Source of the DNA: an uncultured Alphaproteobacteria bacterium
GTDB lineage: Bacteria > Pseudomonadota > Alphaproteobacteria > Caulobacterales > Aquidulcibacteraceae
NCBI GenBank assembly: GCA_902826035.1
Contig: CADEDG010000003.1
Location: 1 to 44,103 of the forward strand
DNA length: 44,103 nt
Reading direction: 5' to 3'
Below, one piece after another: positions 8,149 to 17,251 of this stretch. The notes below the pieces were generated by a model. The model worked only from the letters and a program-made list of their open reading frames with translations, was not told the origin of the DNA and made no database searches. The position numbers and the translations under genes are program-made. Each line of letters begins with the position of its first letter. The stretch's first letter is position 1.

Positions 8149-8969
8149 CGATCAACGCCGCCACACGCGTGTTCGCTGTCATAGGCGACCCGGTTTCCCA
8201 CTCGCTCTCGCCGCTCATGCACAACGGCTGGATCGCTGACCACGGAATTGACGCGGCCTATGTAGCGCTGCCGCTTCGAAGCGACGATCCGGCGGCGGCG
8301 TTGCGCGCACTCGGGCAATTTGGGTTTAGCGGCGCCAATGTCACGACGCCGTATAAGGAGGCGGCGGCAAGGGCTGCGGACGCGGCAGACGATGTGGTGG
8401 CGAACACCCTGCGCTGGGAGGCTAACGGCGCGCTGGCCGCGTTCAATACCGACGGTGTTGGCTTCGTCGCCGCGCTTGCGGAGGCTGTGCCGGATTGGCG
8501 CGCGCGCGTGCGTCGTGTGCTGATTGTTGGCGCGGGCGGTGCAGCGATCGCCGTCGGCAAAGCCCTCTCACCAGATGTTGATTCTGTATTTTTCATCAAC
8601 CGAACACAAACTCGCGCGGACGCGGTGGCGGCGATGCTGGGCAATGGCGGTGTCTTGGGTTGGCAGGATATGGAGCGTGGCTTTGGCGCTGCCGATCTTA
8701 TTGTACAGGCGACGAGCCTGGGGCTGGCCGGCGGCCCCGCGCTTGAGTGGCCTGTAGCGCTTTGCCAAGAGCATGCGATTGTCGCCGACATTGTCTATCG
8801 CCCGCTTGAAACTGATTTGTTGATGAAGGCGCGTGCGCGCTCGCTCGTCGCGATCGACGGCCTCGGCATGCTGATCCATCAGGGCGCGCGCGCTTTTGAA
8901 TTGTGGTTCGGAATTCGTCCCAATGTTGGCAAGGCGCGCGCCAGGCTGATGGCTGTGTTGCAGCGATGA
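8145..8969 (+). CDS. aroE: Shikimate dehydrogenase (NADP+)
   Basis: Reduces 3-dehydroshikimate to shikimate in aromatic amino acid synthesis. 274 residues. The shikimate-binding segment [14 protein letters not shown] is at residues 14-27; the catalytic Lys is in [10 protein letters not shown] (K71), its partner Asp in FNTDGVGF (D103), and the NADP loop is [10 protein letters not shown] near residue 127. The C-terminus [19 protein letters not shown] is the conserved end. The ATG overlaps the maf stop (ATGA) and the stop overlaps coaE ATG in the same way, so translation is likely coupled along the operon. Confidence 0.96.
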   Translation: MTINAATRVFAVIGDPVSHSLSPLMHNGWIADHGIDAAYVALPLRSDDPAAALRALGQFGFSGANVTTPYKEAAARAADAADDVVANTLRWEANGALAAFNTDGVGFVAALAEAVPDWRARVRRVLIVGAGGAAIAVGKALSPDVDSVFFINRTQTRADAVAAMLGNGGVLGWQDMERGFGAADLIVQATSLGLAGGPALEWPVALCQEHAIVADIVYRPLETDLLMKARARSLVAIDGLGMLIHQGARAFELWFGIRPNVGKARARLMAVLQR

Positions 8970-9553
8970 TCGTCATAGGGCTCACCGGCTCCATCGGGAT
9001 GGGCAAGACAACAGTCGCCCGCATGTTCGCGGAAGAGGGCGCGGCGGTGTTTGATTCAGACCAAGCGGTGCATGCTCTTTACGCACACGGCGGCGCCGCC
9101 GTGGCGCCCGTGGAGGCGACTTTCCCCGGGGTCGCGAGGTGCGGCGAGATCGACCGCGCGGAGCTGTCGCGGCGCGTGCTTGGAGACGAAGTGGCGTTGA
9201 GGTGCCTGGAGAAAATCGTGCATCCGTTGGTTCGTGAGGCGCAGCAGCAGTTTTTCAGTGAGCATCGCGACGATGATTTCGTTGTGCTGGACATACCGCT
9301 TTTGTTCGAAACTGGACGCGCCGCGGAAGTCGATAAAATCGTGGTGGTTTCGGCGCCGTCTGCGATGCAGCGCGCGCGCGTGCTGGCGCGGCCCGGTATG
9401 ACGCCGGAGAAATTCGAGGCGATGTTGGCGCGCCAAACGCCGGACGCCGAAAAGCGTGCTGGCGCCGATTTCGTTATCGATACGGGCGTCACACTTGAAC
9501 AAACGCGGGCGCAGGTCCGCTCGATGCTGGACCTCCTGCGCGAACAGGTTTAG
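8966..9553 (+). CDS. coaE: Dephospho-CoA kinase
   Basis: Last step of coenzyme A synthesis: phosphorylates the 3'-hydroxyl of dephospho-CoA. 195 residues, normal for the family. The P-loop GSIGMGKTT lies at residues 8-16, followed by the substrate-binding [12 protein letters not shown], and a central region [11 protein letters not shown] that matches the family. I choose ATG 8966, which overlaps the aroE stop as ATGA and puts the P-loop at the proper distance; an upstream ATG at 8903 would overlap aroE by 67 bases. Confidence 0.95.
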   Translation: MIVIGLTGSIGMGKTTVARMFAEEGAAVFDSDQAVHALYAHGGAAVAPVEATFPGVARCGEIDRAELSRRVLGDEVALRCLEKIVHPLVREAQQQFFSEHRDDDFVVLDIPLLFETGRAAEVDKIVVVSAPSAMQRARVLARPGMTPEKFEAMLARQTPDAEKRAGADFVIDTGVTLEQTRAQVRSMLDLLREQV

Positions 9554-9562
9554 CGCGGCCCG

Positions 9563-10297
9563 ATGCGTGAGATCATATTCGACACGGAGACTACAGGCCT
9601 GGATCCGTACAGCAAGGATGGGCCGGATCGCTTGGTGGAAATCGGCTGCGTCGAGCTCGTCGGCCTCGAGCGGACGGGGCGAGAGCTTCATTTCTACATC
9701 AACCCCGAACGCAGTGTGCCCGAGGAGGTGGTGCGCGTGCATGGCTTGACGCGCGACTTTCTGCGCGGTCAACGCAGATTTGCTGAACTTGTACAGGAAT
9801 TCCTCGATTTTATAGAGGAAGCGCCGCTCATTGCCCACAACGCGGCCTTCGATCAGGGGTTTCTAAGCGCGGAAATGGCGCGGCTTGACCTCGAGGCGCT
9901 TCCAGCGTCGCGCTTTGTGGACACCTTGCCTTTGGCGCGCAAACGCTTCCCCGGAGCTTCGTGCTCGCTCGATGCGTTAGCGAAGCGTTTCCAACTCGAC
10001 CGCTACGGTTTTGACCTGGCGGCGCGGAAAGGGCCGGGCGGTCACGGTGCGCTTGTTGATGCACGGATCCTCGCAGAAGTGTATTTGCAACTCAAAGGCG
10101 GACGCGAGCAGCGATTGGCATTCGATGTTGGCGACACGTCAGCTCCCGCTGATGTCGCCGCTGCTCCGGTTCAGTTCGTGCGACGGTCGCCGCGCCCAAC
10201 ACCGTTGGCGTCGCTGCTGACGCAGGATGAGGTTGCGGCCCACGAAGCATTTATAGCGGGGCTCAGCCCAGATCCGATATGGCGGAAGGTCAGCTGA
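9563..10297 (+). CDS. dnaQ: DNA polymerase III epsilon subunit (3'-5' exonuclease)
   Basis: Proofreading exonuclease of the replicative polymerase, DEDDh type, 244 residues. Exo I: FDTETTGLDP (D7, E9); Exo II: HNAAFDQGFL; Exo III: HGALVDARILAEVYLQL with the catalytic His and Asp. The C-terminal tail beyond about residue 185 should hold the clamp-binding and alpha-subunit-binding parts, variable in sequence. It follows coaE by nine bases and closes the origin-proximal operon. Its 3' end overlaps the convergent secB stop by eight bases. Confidence 0.95.
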   Translation: MREIIFDTETTGLDPYSKDGPDRLVEIGCVELVGLERTGRELHFYINPERSVPEEVVRVHGLTRDFLRGQRRFAELVQEFLDFIEEAPLIAHNAAFDQGFLSAEMARLDLEALPASRFVDTLPLARKRFPGASCSLDALAKRFQLDRYGFDLAARKGPGGHGALVDARILAEVYLQLKGGREQRLAFDVGDTSAPADVAAAPVQFVRRSPRPTPLASLLTQDEVAAHEAFIAGLSPDPIWRKVS

Positions 10298-10796
10298 CTG
10301 GGGTTGGGCCGGCGGGTGCGTCCGGCGCCTGGCGATCGCGAAGTTCCGCCCAATAGAGCGGCGTGAAGTCGATCGGATTGATTAGCAAAGGCGGGTAGCC
10401 GCCCTCACGCGTAATTTCCGCCAAGATTTGGCGCGCGAATGGGAACAACAGCCGGGGACACTCGATCCATATTAACGGCTCGACTTCCTCCGGCCGAACA
10501 TTGATGAACTGGAACAGGCCCGAGTACACGATGTCGATCGAGAACATCGGCGTCTCCCCGCGCCGTGCCTGCGCGTTGATGCAGAGATCAACCTCGGTTG
10601 CTTCGGCGTTGTCCCCCACGGGCCGCGATTTCACCTCGACGCCCATGTCGATCGAAGGCTGGATGTCAAAACTATGGGCCGCCAGCGAAGCGGCGACGTT
10701 ACGGAAGGAGAGTTCCTTGACGTATTGGGCAAGCACTCTGAGATGCGGTGCGTCGGGGGGTACTTGGCCGTCCTGGGGCCCAGCCTGCGTGCTCAT
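10290..10796 (-). CDS. secB: Protein-export chaperone SecB
   Basis: Cytoplasmic tetrameric chaperone that keeps precursors unfolded and hands them to SecA. 168 residues, typical of alphaproteobacteria. Conserved signatures: VKELSFRN, VDLCINAQ, FSIDIVYSGLFQF, and the near C-terminal LLFPFARQILAEITREGGYPPLLINPIDF. The start ATG is at 10796; the 148-bp gap upstream is shared with the divergent Tim44-like gene. The 3' end overlaps dnaQ by eight bases on the opposite strand. Confidence 0.95.
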   Translation of the reverse strand: MSTQAGPQDGQVPPDAPHLRVLAQYVKELSFRNVAASLAAHSFDIQPSIDMGVEVKSRPVGDNAEATEVDLCINAQARRGETPMFSIDIVYSGLFQFINVRPEEVEPLIWIECPRLLFPFARQILAEITREGGYPPLLINPIDFTPLYWAELRDRQAPDAPAGPTPVS

Positions 10797-10944
10797 TCGC
10801 GCTGCTCGTTGGTGGAAGGAGAGGTTGGGAACGCCGCGTTATATGCGGCTTGGCGCAGGCCAAGGCAACCGCGCTGGCGGTCGCCCAGCTTTGATACTAT
10901 CTATGCTCCGTGGCCATGCCAAACGAGCGATGGGAGCTGATCCG

Positions 10945-11544
10945 TTGGACTCCAATATGGTGGAACTCTTTGTTCTTGCAGCGATTGCCGGCTTTGTGCT
11001 GTTCCGCCTGTACCTGACTCTTGGAAAGCGGACCGGGGCCGAACGCCCCGCGGAGCCAACCCCAGCGCCCGCCCAGGGCGAACTGCCGCGCGAACGGCCG
11101 CCGACCCCGGCAGCGGGATCGCCCGCCGACAGCCCGGCCGGGGACGGAATAATGGCTATCGTCCGCGCCGATCCCAGTTTCGATGTCGGGCATTTCCTGG
11201 CCGGCGCTCGCGGCGCCTACGAACTGATCGTCGGCGCCTTCGCCAAGGGAGATAGGGAAGCCCTGCGGGGGTTGCTGACGCCGCGCGTGTTCGAATCTTA
11301 TCAAGCCGCGATCGCGAAGCGCGAGGAGAGCGGCGGGCATGGGCCGGAGCTGGTCCGCCTCAAACAAGTAGAACTGGTCGATGCCGCTCTCGAGGGCGGT
11401 GTCGCGCGCGTGGCGGTCAAATTCGAAGCGGAGTTGGCCGAAGGCGCGCACGGCGTGCGCGACGCGCACGAGCGCTGGACGTTCGAGCGCGAAGTGCGGT
11501 CCCCTGACCCCAATTGGCGCTTGGCGCGTGTCGCGGCGGCGTGA
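10945..11544 (+). CDS. Tim44/TimA family putative adaptor protein
   Basis: Membrane-anchored protein of the Tim44-like domain family: one N-terminal transmembrane segment (VELFVLAAIAGFVLFRLYLTLG), a Pro-rich linker of about 60 residues, and a C-terminal Tim44-like domain with DPSFDVGHFLAGARGAYELIVGAFAKGD and LLTPRVFESYQAA. In alphaproteobacteria these are thought to act as adaptors at the inner membrane; exact role unknown. Start is uncertain: TTG 10945 has GGGAG eight bases upstream; ATG 10930 and ATG 10957 are alternatives without a good Shine-Dalgarno. Its stop overlaps the GTG of the Smr gene (GTGA). Confidence 0.88.
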   Translation: MDSNMVELFVLAAIAGFVLFRLYLTLGKRTGAERPAEPTPAPAQGELPRERPPTPAAGSPADSPAGDGIMAIVRADPSFDVGHFLAGARGAYELIVGAFAKGDREALRGLLTPRVFESYQAAIAKREESGGHGPELVRLKQVELVDAALEGGVARVAVKFEAELAEGAHGVRDAHERWTFEREVRSPDPNWRLARVAAA

Positions 11545-12062
11545 GCAAAGGCAAGCGGGAATTGTCCGCAGACGAGCGCGCCCTCTGGCGGCGCGTCGGG
11601 GAGGGCGTAAAGCCGCTTGATCGTCTGGCGGTCGCTCGTCAACAAACTAAGGTTCAGCAATCCAAAATCGCGTCGGCGCCATCAACGACGATAGCGCCAA
11701 AGCCCCGGCCGCCGAAGGCCGCGGCGCCGCCACAGGATCGCGGTGCGGAGAGGCGCGTCCGCCGTGGACGCGTGGAGATCGGCGGTACGTTAGACCTCCA
11801 CGGGCACACGCAAGTAAGCGGGCATCGCGCGCTCGTCCGATTTCTCTCGGCCTCGTTTGAGCGTGGCGAGCGCACGGTCATTGTCATCACCGGGGTCGGC
11901 AGGTTGGGTGAAGGGGTACTCAAGCGGCGGCTCCCCGAATGGCTCGCCGAGGCCGAGTTGCGGCCATTCGTATCTGGCGTGGCCAGCGCCCACCGCACAC
12001 ACGGCGGCGCGGGTGCCTTCTATGTGTTTCTAAAGCCTAACCGCTCGCGAAGCGCCGATTAG
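11541..12062 (+). CDS. Smr domain protein
   Basis: 173-residue protein with a basic, Ala/Pro-rich N-terminal half and a C-terminal Smr domain: LDLHGHTQVSGHRALVRFL, VIVITGVGRLGEGVLKRRLPEWL, and HGGAGAFYVFLKP. Smr domains bind and often cut branched or structured nucleic acids; in bacteria, stand-alone versions have been linked to endonuclease activity on RNA or DNA and to ribosome rescue in some cases. The GTG overlaps the Tim44-like stop. In Caulobacterales a mltA gene commonly lies between the two; here they are directly joined. Confidence 0.9.
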   Translation: MSKGKRELSADERALWRRVGEGVKPLDRLAVARQQTKVQQSKIASAPSTTIAPKPRPPKAAAPPQDRGAERRVRRGRVEIGGTLDLHGHTQVSGHRALVRFLSASFERGERTVIVITGVGRLGEGVLKRRLPEWLAEAELRPFVSGVASAHRTHGGAGAFYVFLKPNRSRSAD

Positions 12063-12115
12063 AGCCCAGCGACGTTCAGGCCATCATAACCAAATGCCCG
12101 CATGTCTCAGGGGCC

Positions 12116-13819
12116 ATGCGTGTTTTTCAGCACCTAGGATCCAGTCTGCAGCTGCCACGCGGCGCTTCCTCGCAAGCGCTGTTGCTCGCCATTGGCCTCG
12201 CCGCGTTTTCGGGGGCGGTGACCTGGGCGCTGTTCGCCGCCATGCAACATTGGACCGCGCGGCCGGAATGGTTGGCGCCGCTGGCAGGCGCTGTGCTGGC
12301 AACGGCGCTGTTGCTGGCGGCGGCCGTCGTATTTGTACGTCGTGTACTGGCGCCGCTCGAAACTCTGGCGCAAACCGCTGCGCGGCATGCCGGTTACGCC
12401 GGTTCGCCGGGCGATGCCTTCGGATCGCTCGCGGGTGCACTGAAGCTGATGAAAGCGCGGCTTGACGATTCCCAGCGCCGCATCGAGGCGCTGGCCTTCG
12501 TAGATCCAGTGACGCAACTACCAAATCAGGAGCGCTTTCAGGGCGCCATCGAGGAGGGGCGGTCGCGGCTGACGAGTGAGCAAGCCTGTGCTCTGGTAGC
12601 GGTGTTCGGGTTGCGGCGAATATCCAAACACTTGCAGACGCTCGAACCGCACGCCGCGCGCGGTCTTATGAAAATCGTTGCCGAGCGTATTGTGCAAGCG
12701 GTCCGCAGGGCCGAGGGCGCGACCGGCGGCGCGGTCGTTGCGCGCTTGGGGGCCGAACAATTCGGGGTCTATGCGCCGGTCGCGAACGCCGCTGAGGCCG
12801 CGCGTTTTGTTCAGAACGTTAATTCCATGCTCAACGAACCGTTGGACTGGCGCGGAACCAGCCTGTTCGCCGGCGCCAGTGCGGGAGCAGCCCTTGCGCC
12901 GCGAGATGGCCGCGACGCAGAGAGCCTAATCCGACGCGCCCGGATCGCCGAAAGCGGGGCTGAGCACTCTCCTGCACATGTGCGCATGTTCAGCGCGGAC
13001 CTGGATCGCAAAGCTTCGTCGCACCTGAGTTTGGAGCGGGATATGCGCGGCGCTTTGGCGCGCAACGAATTCCGCGCTTTTTTTCAGCCGAAGATCAATC
13101 TCGCTTCCGGTCGGATCGAGGCCTGCGAGGCCCTGGCGCGCTGGGTTCGTCCCGATCAAACGATCGTTGGTCCCGGACGTTTCGTGCCGATCGCTGAAGA
13201 GGGCGGCCTCATCGGCGTGTTGTCGGACTCGATCCTGCGTGAAGCGTGCTGGAAGGCCGCCGCTTGGGCGCGCGCTGGGCATGCGATCAAGGTAGCGGTG
13301 AATGTCTCCGCACTCCAACTTCACAGCGATCGCTTCGCGCGCAGCGTTCTCAACACGTTGTCGAACGCTGGCCTCGAGCCAAATTTGCTCGAGCTGGAAA
13401 TCACGGAATCCATCGCCATGAGCGATCCTGAAGTCACCGACCGGATCATACAGCCTCTGCGAGAGGCGGGGGTGCGTCTCGCCATCGATGATTTTGGTTG
13501 CGGCCACTCGAATTTGGCCGCGCTCTCGATCCTTCCGTTTGACGTGATCAAGATCGATCAGCAATTCGTGCGCGCCCTGGAGAAGGGGGGCGATAGGGCG
13601 GCGGCGATCGTCGACATGATTCTTGCGCTCGCCCGCAGTTTGCACCTTGAAGTGGTGGCGGAGGGGGTGGAGAGGCAGGCCGAGGCGGATTTTATGGCCT
13701 CGCGAGGCTGCCATTGGGCGCAGGGTTTCCTGTATGGAGCGGCGGTGTCGGCGCCGGAATTCACGGAGATGCTGGTCCGCCAAACGCCGCCACCTGCTTC
13801 AGAGGATTGCGCCGCTTGA
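12116..13819 (+). CDS. Membrane EAL-domain phosphodiesterase with degenerate GGDEF domain
   Basis: 567 residues. Two N-terminal transmembrane segments (about 22-42 and 55-77), then a GGDEF domain (DPVTQLPNQERF onward) whose active-site motif reads GAEQF instead of GGDEF, so cyclase activity is unlikely. The EAL domain looks intact: EALARW, NVSALQLHSDRF, ELEITESIAM, IDDFGCGHSN, VIKIDQQFV, VVAEGVE and QGFLYG. It should hydrolyse cyclic di-GMP to pGpG at the membrane. ATG 12116 has AGGGG two bases upstream, a tight spacing. It ends one base before an alternative hslV TTG and lies between smr and hslV. Confidence 0.92.
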   Translation: MRVFQHLGSSLQLPRGASSQALLLAIGLAAFSGAVTWALFAAMQHWTARPEWLAPLAGAVLATALLLAAAVVFVRRVLAPLETLAQTAARHAGYAGSPGDAFGSLAGALKLMKARLDDSQRRIEALAFVDPVTQLPNQERFQGAIEEGRSRLTSEQACALVAVFGLRRISKHLQTLEPHAARGLMKIVAERIVQAVRRAEGATGGAVVARLGAEQFGVYAPVANAAEAARFVQNVNSMLNEPLDWRGTSLFAGASAGAALAPRDGRDAESLIRRARIAESGAEHSPAHVRMFSADLDRKASSHLSLERDMRGALARNEFRAFFQPKINLASGRIEACEALARWVRPDQTIVGPGRFVPIAEEGGLIGVLSDSILREACWKAAAWARAGHAIKVAVNVSALQLHSDRFARSVLNTLSNAGLEPNLLELEITESIAMSDPEVTDRIIQPLREAGVRLAIDDFGCGHSNLAALSILPFDVIKIDQQFVRALEKGGDRAAAIVDMILALARSLHLEVVAEGVERQAEADFMASRGCHWAQGFLYGAAVSAPEFTEMLVRQTPPPASEDCAA

Positions 13820-13867
13820 TTGAAGGCGCTCCATCCGCCACATGAGCCCCATGGCGGAGCCACAAGA

Positions 13868-14398
13868 GTGACCACGATCCTGTGCGTGCGAAAGAATGGC
13901 GCGGTCGTGCTTATTGGCGACGGTCAGGTCTCGGCCGGCGCCACGATACTGAAAGGCAACGCGCGCAAAGTGCGGCGCCTCGGCTCTGGCGGTGTCATAG
14001 CGGGGTTCGCCGGAGCGACCGCGGACGCCTTCGCGCTGTTCGAGCGGCTTGAGCAGAAGCTGGAGCGTTTTCCCCTCCAGCTTGCGCGCGCATGCGTCGA
14101 ACTTGCGAAAGAATGGCGCACCGATCGCGCGCTGCGGCGCCTGGATGCGATGTTGATTGTCGCGGACCTGAAGGAGACTTTTCTGATTACCGGGGCGGGG
14201 GATGTCGTAGACCCTGAACACGAGGTCATCGCCGTCGGATCAGGCGGCAATTTCGCCCTAGCTGCAGCCAGGGCTCTCTATGGGCATGTGGACTCTGCAG
14301 AGGCGATTGCCCGGCAAGCGATGGAGATCGCCGCCGACATTTGCGTCTACACAAACCGCAACGTCACTGTGGAGATGCTCGGCAGCGAGCAAAGCTAG
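13868..14398 (+). CDS. hslV: ATP-dependent protease HslV (ClpQ) peptidase subunit
   Basis: Threonine protease that forms the proteolytic double ring of HslVU. I start it at GTG 13868 because GGAG lies eight bases upstream and the protein then begins M-T-T-I-L-C-V-R-K, so removal of Met exposes the catalytic Thr exactly as in E. coli; the length becomes 176 residues, the same as E. coli HslV. A TTG at 13820 would add a 16-residue leader. Family segments: [48 protein letters not shown]-type [16 protein letters not shown]. Followed three bases later by hslU. Confidence 0.95.
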   Translation: MTTILCVRKNGAVVLIGDGQVSAGATILKGNARKVRRLGSGGVIAGFAGATADAFALFERLEQKLERFPLQLARACVELAKEWRTDRALRRLDAMLIVADLKETFLITGAGDVVDPEHEVIAVGSGGNFALAAARALYGHVDSAEAIARQAMEIAADICVYTNRNVTVEMLGSEQS

Positions 14399-14401
14399 GA
14401 C

Positions 14402-15706
14402 ATGACCCACTTTTCCCCACGTGAGATCGTTTCCGAGCTTGATCGGTTCATTGTCGGCCAAGACGACGCAAAGCGCGCCGTGGCGATTGCGCTGCGCAAT
14501 CGCTGGCGGCGCAAGCAATTGCCCGAGAATTTGCGCGAGGAAGTCATGCCGAAGAACATCCTGATGATCGGCCCGACTGGCGTGGGCAAGACCGAGATCG
14601 CGCGGCGTTTGGCGAAGCTGGCCGGTGCGCCGTTCCTCAAAGTGGAAGCCACCAAGTTCACCGAAGTCGGATATGTCGGCCGAGACGTGGAGCAAATCAT
14701 CCGCGATCTGGCGGAGGTGGCGCTCAACATGGCGCGAGAACGCCGCCGGCGGGAGGTGCGCGCGCGCGCCGAGGCGGCCGCAGAGGAACGCGTACTGGAT
14801 GCGCTTGTGGGGCAGAGCGCCGCTGCGGCGACGCGTGAGTCGTTCCGCAAGAAACTGCGCAACAATGAACTCGCCGCCTCGCCGGTCGAGATCGAAGTTG
14901 AGGACAATGCAACTCCGCTCGGCAATTTCGATGTCCCTGGCCAACCTGGCGTGGGCGTCGTCAATATCGGTGAGATTTTTGGCAAAGCATTCGGTCGTCG
15001 CACCAAGCGCGTGCGCATGAGCGTCAATGAGGCCTACGAGCCGCTTGTCCGCGAGGAGAGCGACAAGCTGGTCGATCAGGAAGCTCTCGCAAAAGAAGCG
15101 CTGGCGCTCGCGGCGGAAGATGGCATCGTGTTCCTCGACGAGATCGACAAAATTGCCTCGCGCTCAGAGCGCATGGGTGGCGGCGATGTCAGCCGCGAAG
15201 GCGTGCAACGCGATCTGCTGCCGCTGATCGAGGGAACGATTGTCACCACGAAGTATGGGCCGGTGAAGACCGACCACATCCTGTTCATCGCTTCTGGTGC
15301 GTTTCATGTGGCCAAGCCGTCAGATCTGTTGCCAGAATTGCAGGGCCGGCTGCCAATACGCGTCGAGCTCAAGGCGCTCACCCGCGACGATTTCCGCCGC
15401 ATCCTCACCGAACCCGAGGCGAGCCTGGTAACGCAGTACAAGGCGTTGTTGTTGACCGAAGGTGTCACGCTCGATTTTAGCGAAGATGCGGTGGAGGCGA
15501 TTGCAGCGACAGCGGCGGACGTAAATGCTGCGGTTGAAAACATCGGCGCCCGCCGGCTGCAGACGGTTATGGAGCGCCTGCTCGACGACATCAGTTTTTC
15601 CGCACCGGATCGCAATGGCGAAACTGTAAGCATCGACGCGAGCTACGTGAAGGAACACGTCGGCGAACTGGCGAAGAACGCGGACCTTTCGCGGTTTATA
15701 CTTTGA
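14402..15706 (+). CDS. hslU: ATP-dependent protease ATPase subunit HslU (ClpY)
   Basis: AAA+ unfoldase partner of HslV, 434 residues. N-terminal [16 protein letters not shown], the Walker A loop GPTGVGKT at residues 57-64, the pore motif GYVGRDVE, the I-domain (about 105-240), Walker [13 protein letters not shown], arginine/sensor region [12 protein letters not shown], and the sensor-2 region [15 protein letters not shown]. The C-terminus ends in LSRFIL, the tail that docks into HslV. The start is ATG 14402, three bases after the hslV stop, so the pair is one operon. Convergent with the PfkB gene, separated by a hairpin region. Confidence 0.97.
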   Translation: MTHFSPREIVSELDRFIVGQDDAKRAVAIALRNRWRRKQLPENLREEVMPKNILMIGPTGVGKTEIARRLAKLAGAPFLKVEATKFTEVGYVGRDVEQIIRDLAEVALNMARERRRREVRARAEAAAEERVLDALVGQSAAAATRESFRKKLRNNELAASPVEIEVEDNATPLGNFDVPGQPGVGVVNIGEIFGKAFGRRTKRVRMSVNEAYEPLVREESDKLVDQEALAKEALALAAEDGIVFLDEIDKIASRSERMGGGDVSREGVQRDLLPLIEGTIVTTKYGPVKTDHILFIASGAFHVAKPSDLLPELQGRLPIRVELKALTRDDFRRILTEPEASLVTQYKALLLTEGVTLDFSEDAVEAIAATAADVNAAVENIGARRLQTVMERLLDDISFSAPDRNGETVSIDASYVKEHVGELAKNADLSRFIL

Positions 15707-15727
15707 TTGAAATCTGCGTTCGCCATT

Positions 15728-15767
15728 CGCGGGAATGGTGCGAAGCGCGACGCCAGCGCTTCCCGCG
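15728..15767. terminator. Hairpin between convergent hslU and PfkB genes
   Basis: GAAGCGC (15742-15748) pairs with GCGCTTC (15756-15762) across a seven-base loop. Alternatively, CGCGGGAA (15728-15735) pairs with TTCCCGCG (15760-15767). The two pairings share bases 15760-15762, so they compete. It lies in the 73-bp gap between two convergent stops and is probably a bidirectional terminator or a 3'-end stabiliser; no clear T-run follows. Confidence 0.5.
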
Positions 15768-15779
15768 AGCGCGCCCCAC

Positions 15780-16775
15780 CTACACCACCATCCCCCGCGC
15801 CAGCGCCAACGCCCGCAAATTGTGCTCCGGACGCGGGCCAATGTGAGAAATTACTTCCGCCGCCGCGAGCGAGGCCAGCGCACCGCACTCGGTCAGGGGT
15901 CGCCCGCGTGCGAATCCGAACAAGAAGCCGGCCGCGTATTGGTCGCCGGCACCCGTAGTGTCGACGACGTTTTCAACGAGCTGCGCCACGACTTCGATCG
16001 TCTTATCCGCGACGGTGATCAGCGATCCGGCCGCCGAACGCGTAACAACCACAACGGGGCAGGCCTGTTTTGCGGCGTCGATCGCGGCGCCAAGGTCATC
16101 GCACTCGTACAGCGACAAGATCTCTGCTTCGTTTGCGAACAGCACATCGACATGGCCCGCCGCCAAGTGTTTGAAGCTCTCGCGATGGCGGTCGACGCAG
16201 AATTTGTCGGACAGCGTCAGCGCCACCTTGCGCCCGCCGCCGCGCGCGACCTCCGCCGCATGCACGAACGCCGCCTTTGCATCGTCGCGGTCGAACAAAT
16301 AGCCCTCCAGGAACAGCGTTTCCCCCGCGAGGATCAAATCGGCGTCGATGTCGGACGGCGCCAGCAGCGTCGAAGCGCCTAGGAAAGTGTTCATCGAACG
16401 ATGGCCGTCGGGCGTAACCGCGATGATCGAGCGAGCGGTGCTCGGGGGTGCGGGGCGAGGGGCCGTGCTGAAGGTAACGCCCGCGGCGCGGAACGCCTCA
16501 GTGAAGCGAGCCCCAAGAGCATCGTCAGCAACCTTGCCGATGAAGCCCGCCTTGCCGCCGAAACTCGCGACGCCGGTCATCGTGTTAGCGGCGGAACCGC
16601 CGGCGGCCATCACCGCGTTGGATAGCCTCGAGGTCAGGTGCGCGGCACGCGCCTCGTCGATCAGGCTGGTTGCGTCCTTGGGGATGCCTTCCTCGGCCAG
16701 GAATTCGTCGGGCACAGCTTGAATGAGGTCAATGATGGCGTTTCCGACCGCGACGACGTCGTATTTGGATGTCAT
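15780..16775 (-). CDS. PfkB family carbohydrate/adenosine kinase
   Basis: Ribokinase-fold kinase of 331 residues, closest in style to the adenosine-kinase-like proteins of alphaproteobacteria. N-terminal VVAVGNAIIDLI, the substrate-binding GGSAANTMTGVASFGGKAGFIGKVADD, and the C-terminal PfkB signature DTTGAGDQYAAGFLFG, with the catalytic Asp in GAGD. It phosphorylates a sugar or nucleoside; adenosine is the best guess. I choose ATG 16775, which has AGGAA five bases upstream and starts at the conserved region; the frame extends 23 codons further without support. Divergent from the lipoprotein gene at 16868. Confidence 0.88.
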   Translation of the reverse strand: MTSKYDVVAVGNAIIDLIQAVPDEFLAEEGIPKDATSLIDEARAAHLTSRLSNAVMAAGGSAANTMTGVASFGGKAGFIGKVADDALGARFTEAFRAAGVTFSTAPRPAPPSTARSIIAVTPDGHRSMNTFLGASTLLAPSDIDADLILAGETLFLEGYLFDRDDAKAAFVHAAEVARGGGRKVALTLSDKFCVDRHRESFKHLAAGHVDVLFANEAEILSLYECDDLGAAIDAAKQACPVVVVTRSAAGSLITVADKTIEVVAQLVENVVDTTGAGDQYAAGFLFGFARGRPLTECGALASLAAAEVISHIGPRPEHNLRALALARGMVV

Positions 16776-16867
16776 GAAATTTCCTGAAATTCTTGTCGGG
16801 TTAAACCGCGCTGGGCGCGAGGTGGCAAGCGTTGCCGGCTGCATTTTGCGAAGGCATGGTGCGGCCT

Positions 16868-17251
16868 ATGCGATTCTCCGTATTTTTCTTTGCCTTGGCC
16901 ATATCTGCATGCGCAACTGCGCCGATATTGGAAGCGCGGCCAGGGCAACCGGCGCAGCCTGTGGCGAGTTCGGCGCCAGTGCGATCGCGCTCGGCTCAAC
17001 TCCTGGCTGCCGCGGGAGGCGCGAACGCGCCACGAGAAGAGGAAATTCGCAGCGCGCTGGGCGAGCCCGCCATTGCACGTCGTCATGGCGCAGGTGCTGC
17101 GCTCACATACCGCTTCGAGAACTGCGGACTTCTGCTGCTGTTCGAACGCGACCCTCAGAACACGCTGCGCCTGGCCGAAGTACACACAAGCTCACGCCGC
17201 GCGGGGGTCGCCGCGCCCACCTTAGACGTCTGTGTCGCGGAAATGCGCTGA
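16868..17251 (+). CDS. Small lipoprotein of unknown function
   Basis: 127 residues. A clear lipoprotein signal (RFSVFFFALAISAC, Cys at about 15) is followed by a Pro/Ala-rich spacer and a compact domain with ANAPREEEIRSALGEPAIARRHG and ALTYRFENCGLLLLFER, ending in LDVCVAEMR. The two Cys in the domain could form a disulphide in the periplasm. The domain shape recalls small periplasmic proteins that sample an outer-membrane or peptidoglycan partner, but I recognise no family. The stop TGA overlaps the ATG of the ATP-grasp gene (TGATG), so the two are made together. Confidence 0.75.
   Translation: MRFSVFFFALAISACATAPILEARPGQPAQPVASSAPVRSRSAQLLAAAGGANAPREEEIRSALGEPAIARRHGAGAALTYRFENCGLLLLFERDPQNTLRLAEVHTSSRRAGVAAPTLDVCVAEMR

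Noticed and set aside
8903..8965. Upstream start for coaE.
   Set aside because: It would overlap aroE by 67 bases; ATG 8966 gives ATGA coupling and proper P-loop distance.
10833..10849. GCCGC/GCGGC inverted repeat between secB and the Tim44-like gene.
   Set aside because: Five-base arms are expected by chance in GC-rich sequence; nothing else in this 148-bp gap supports an operator.
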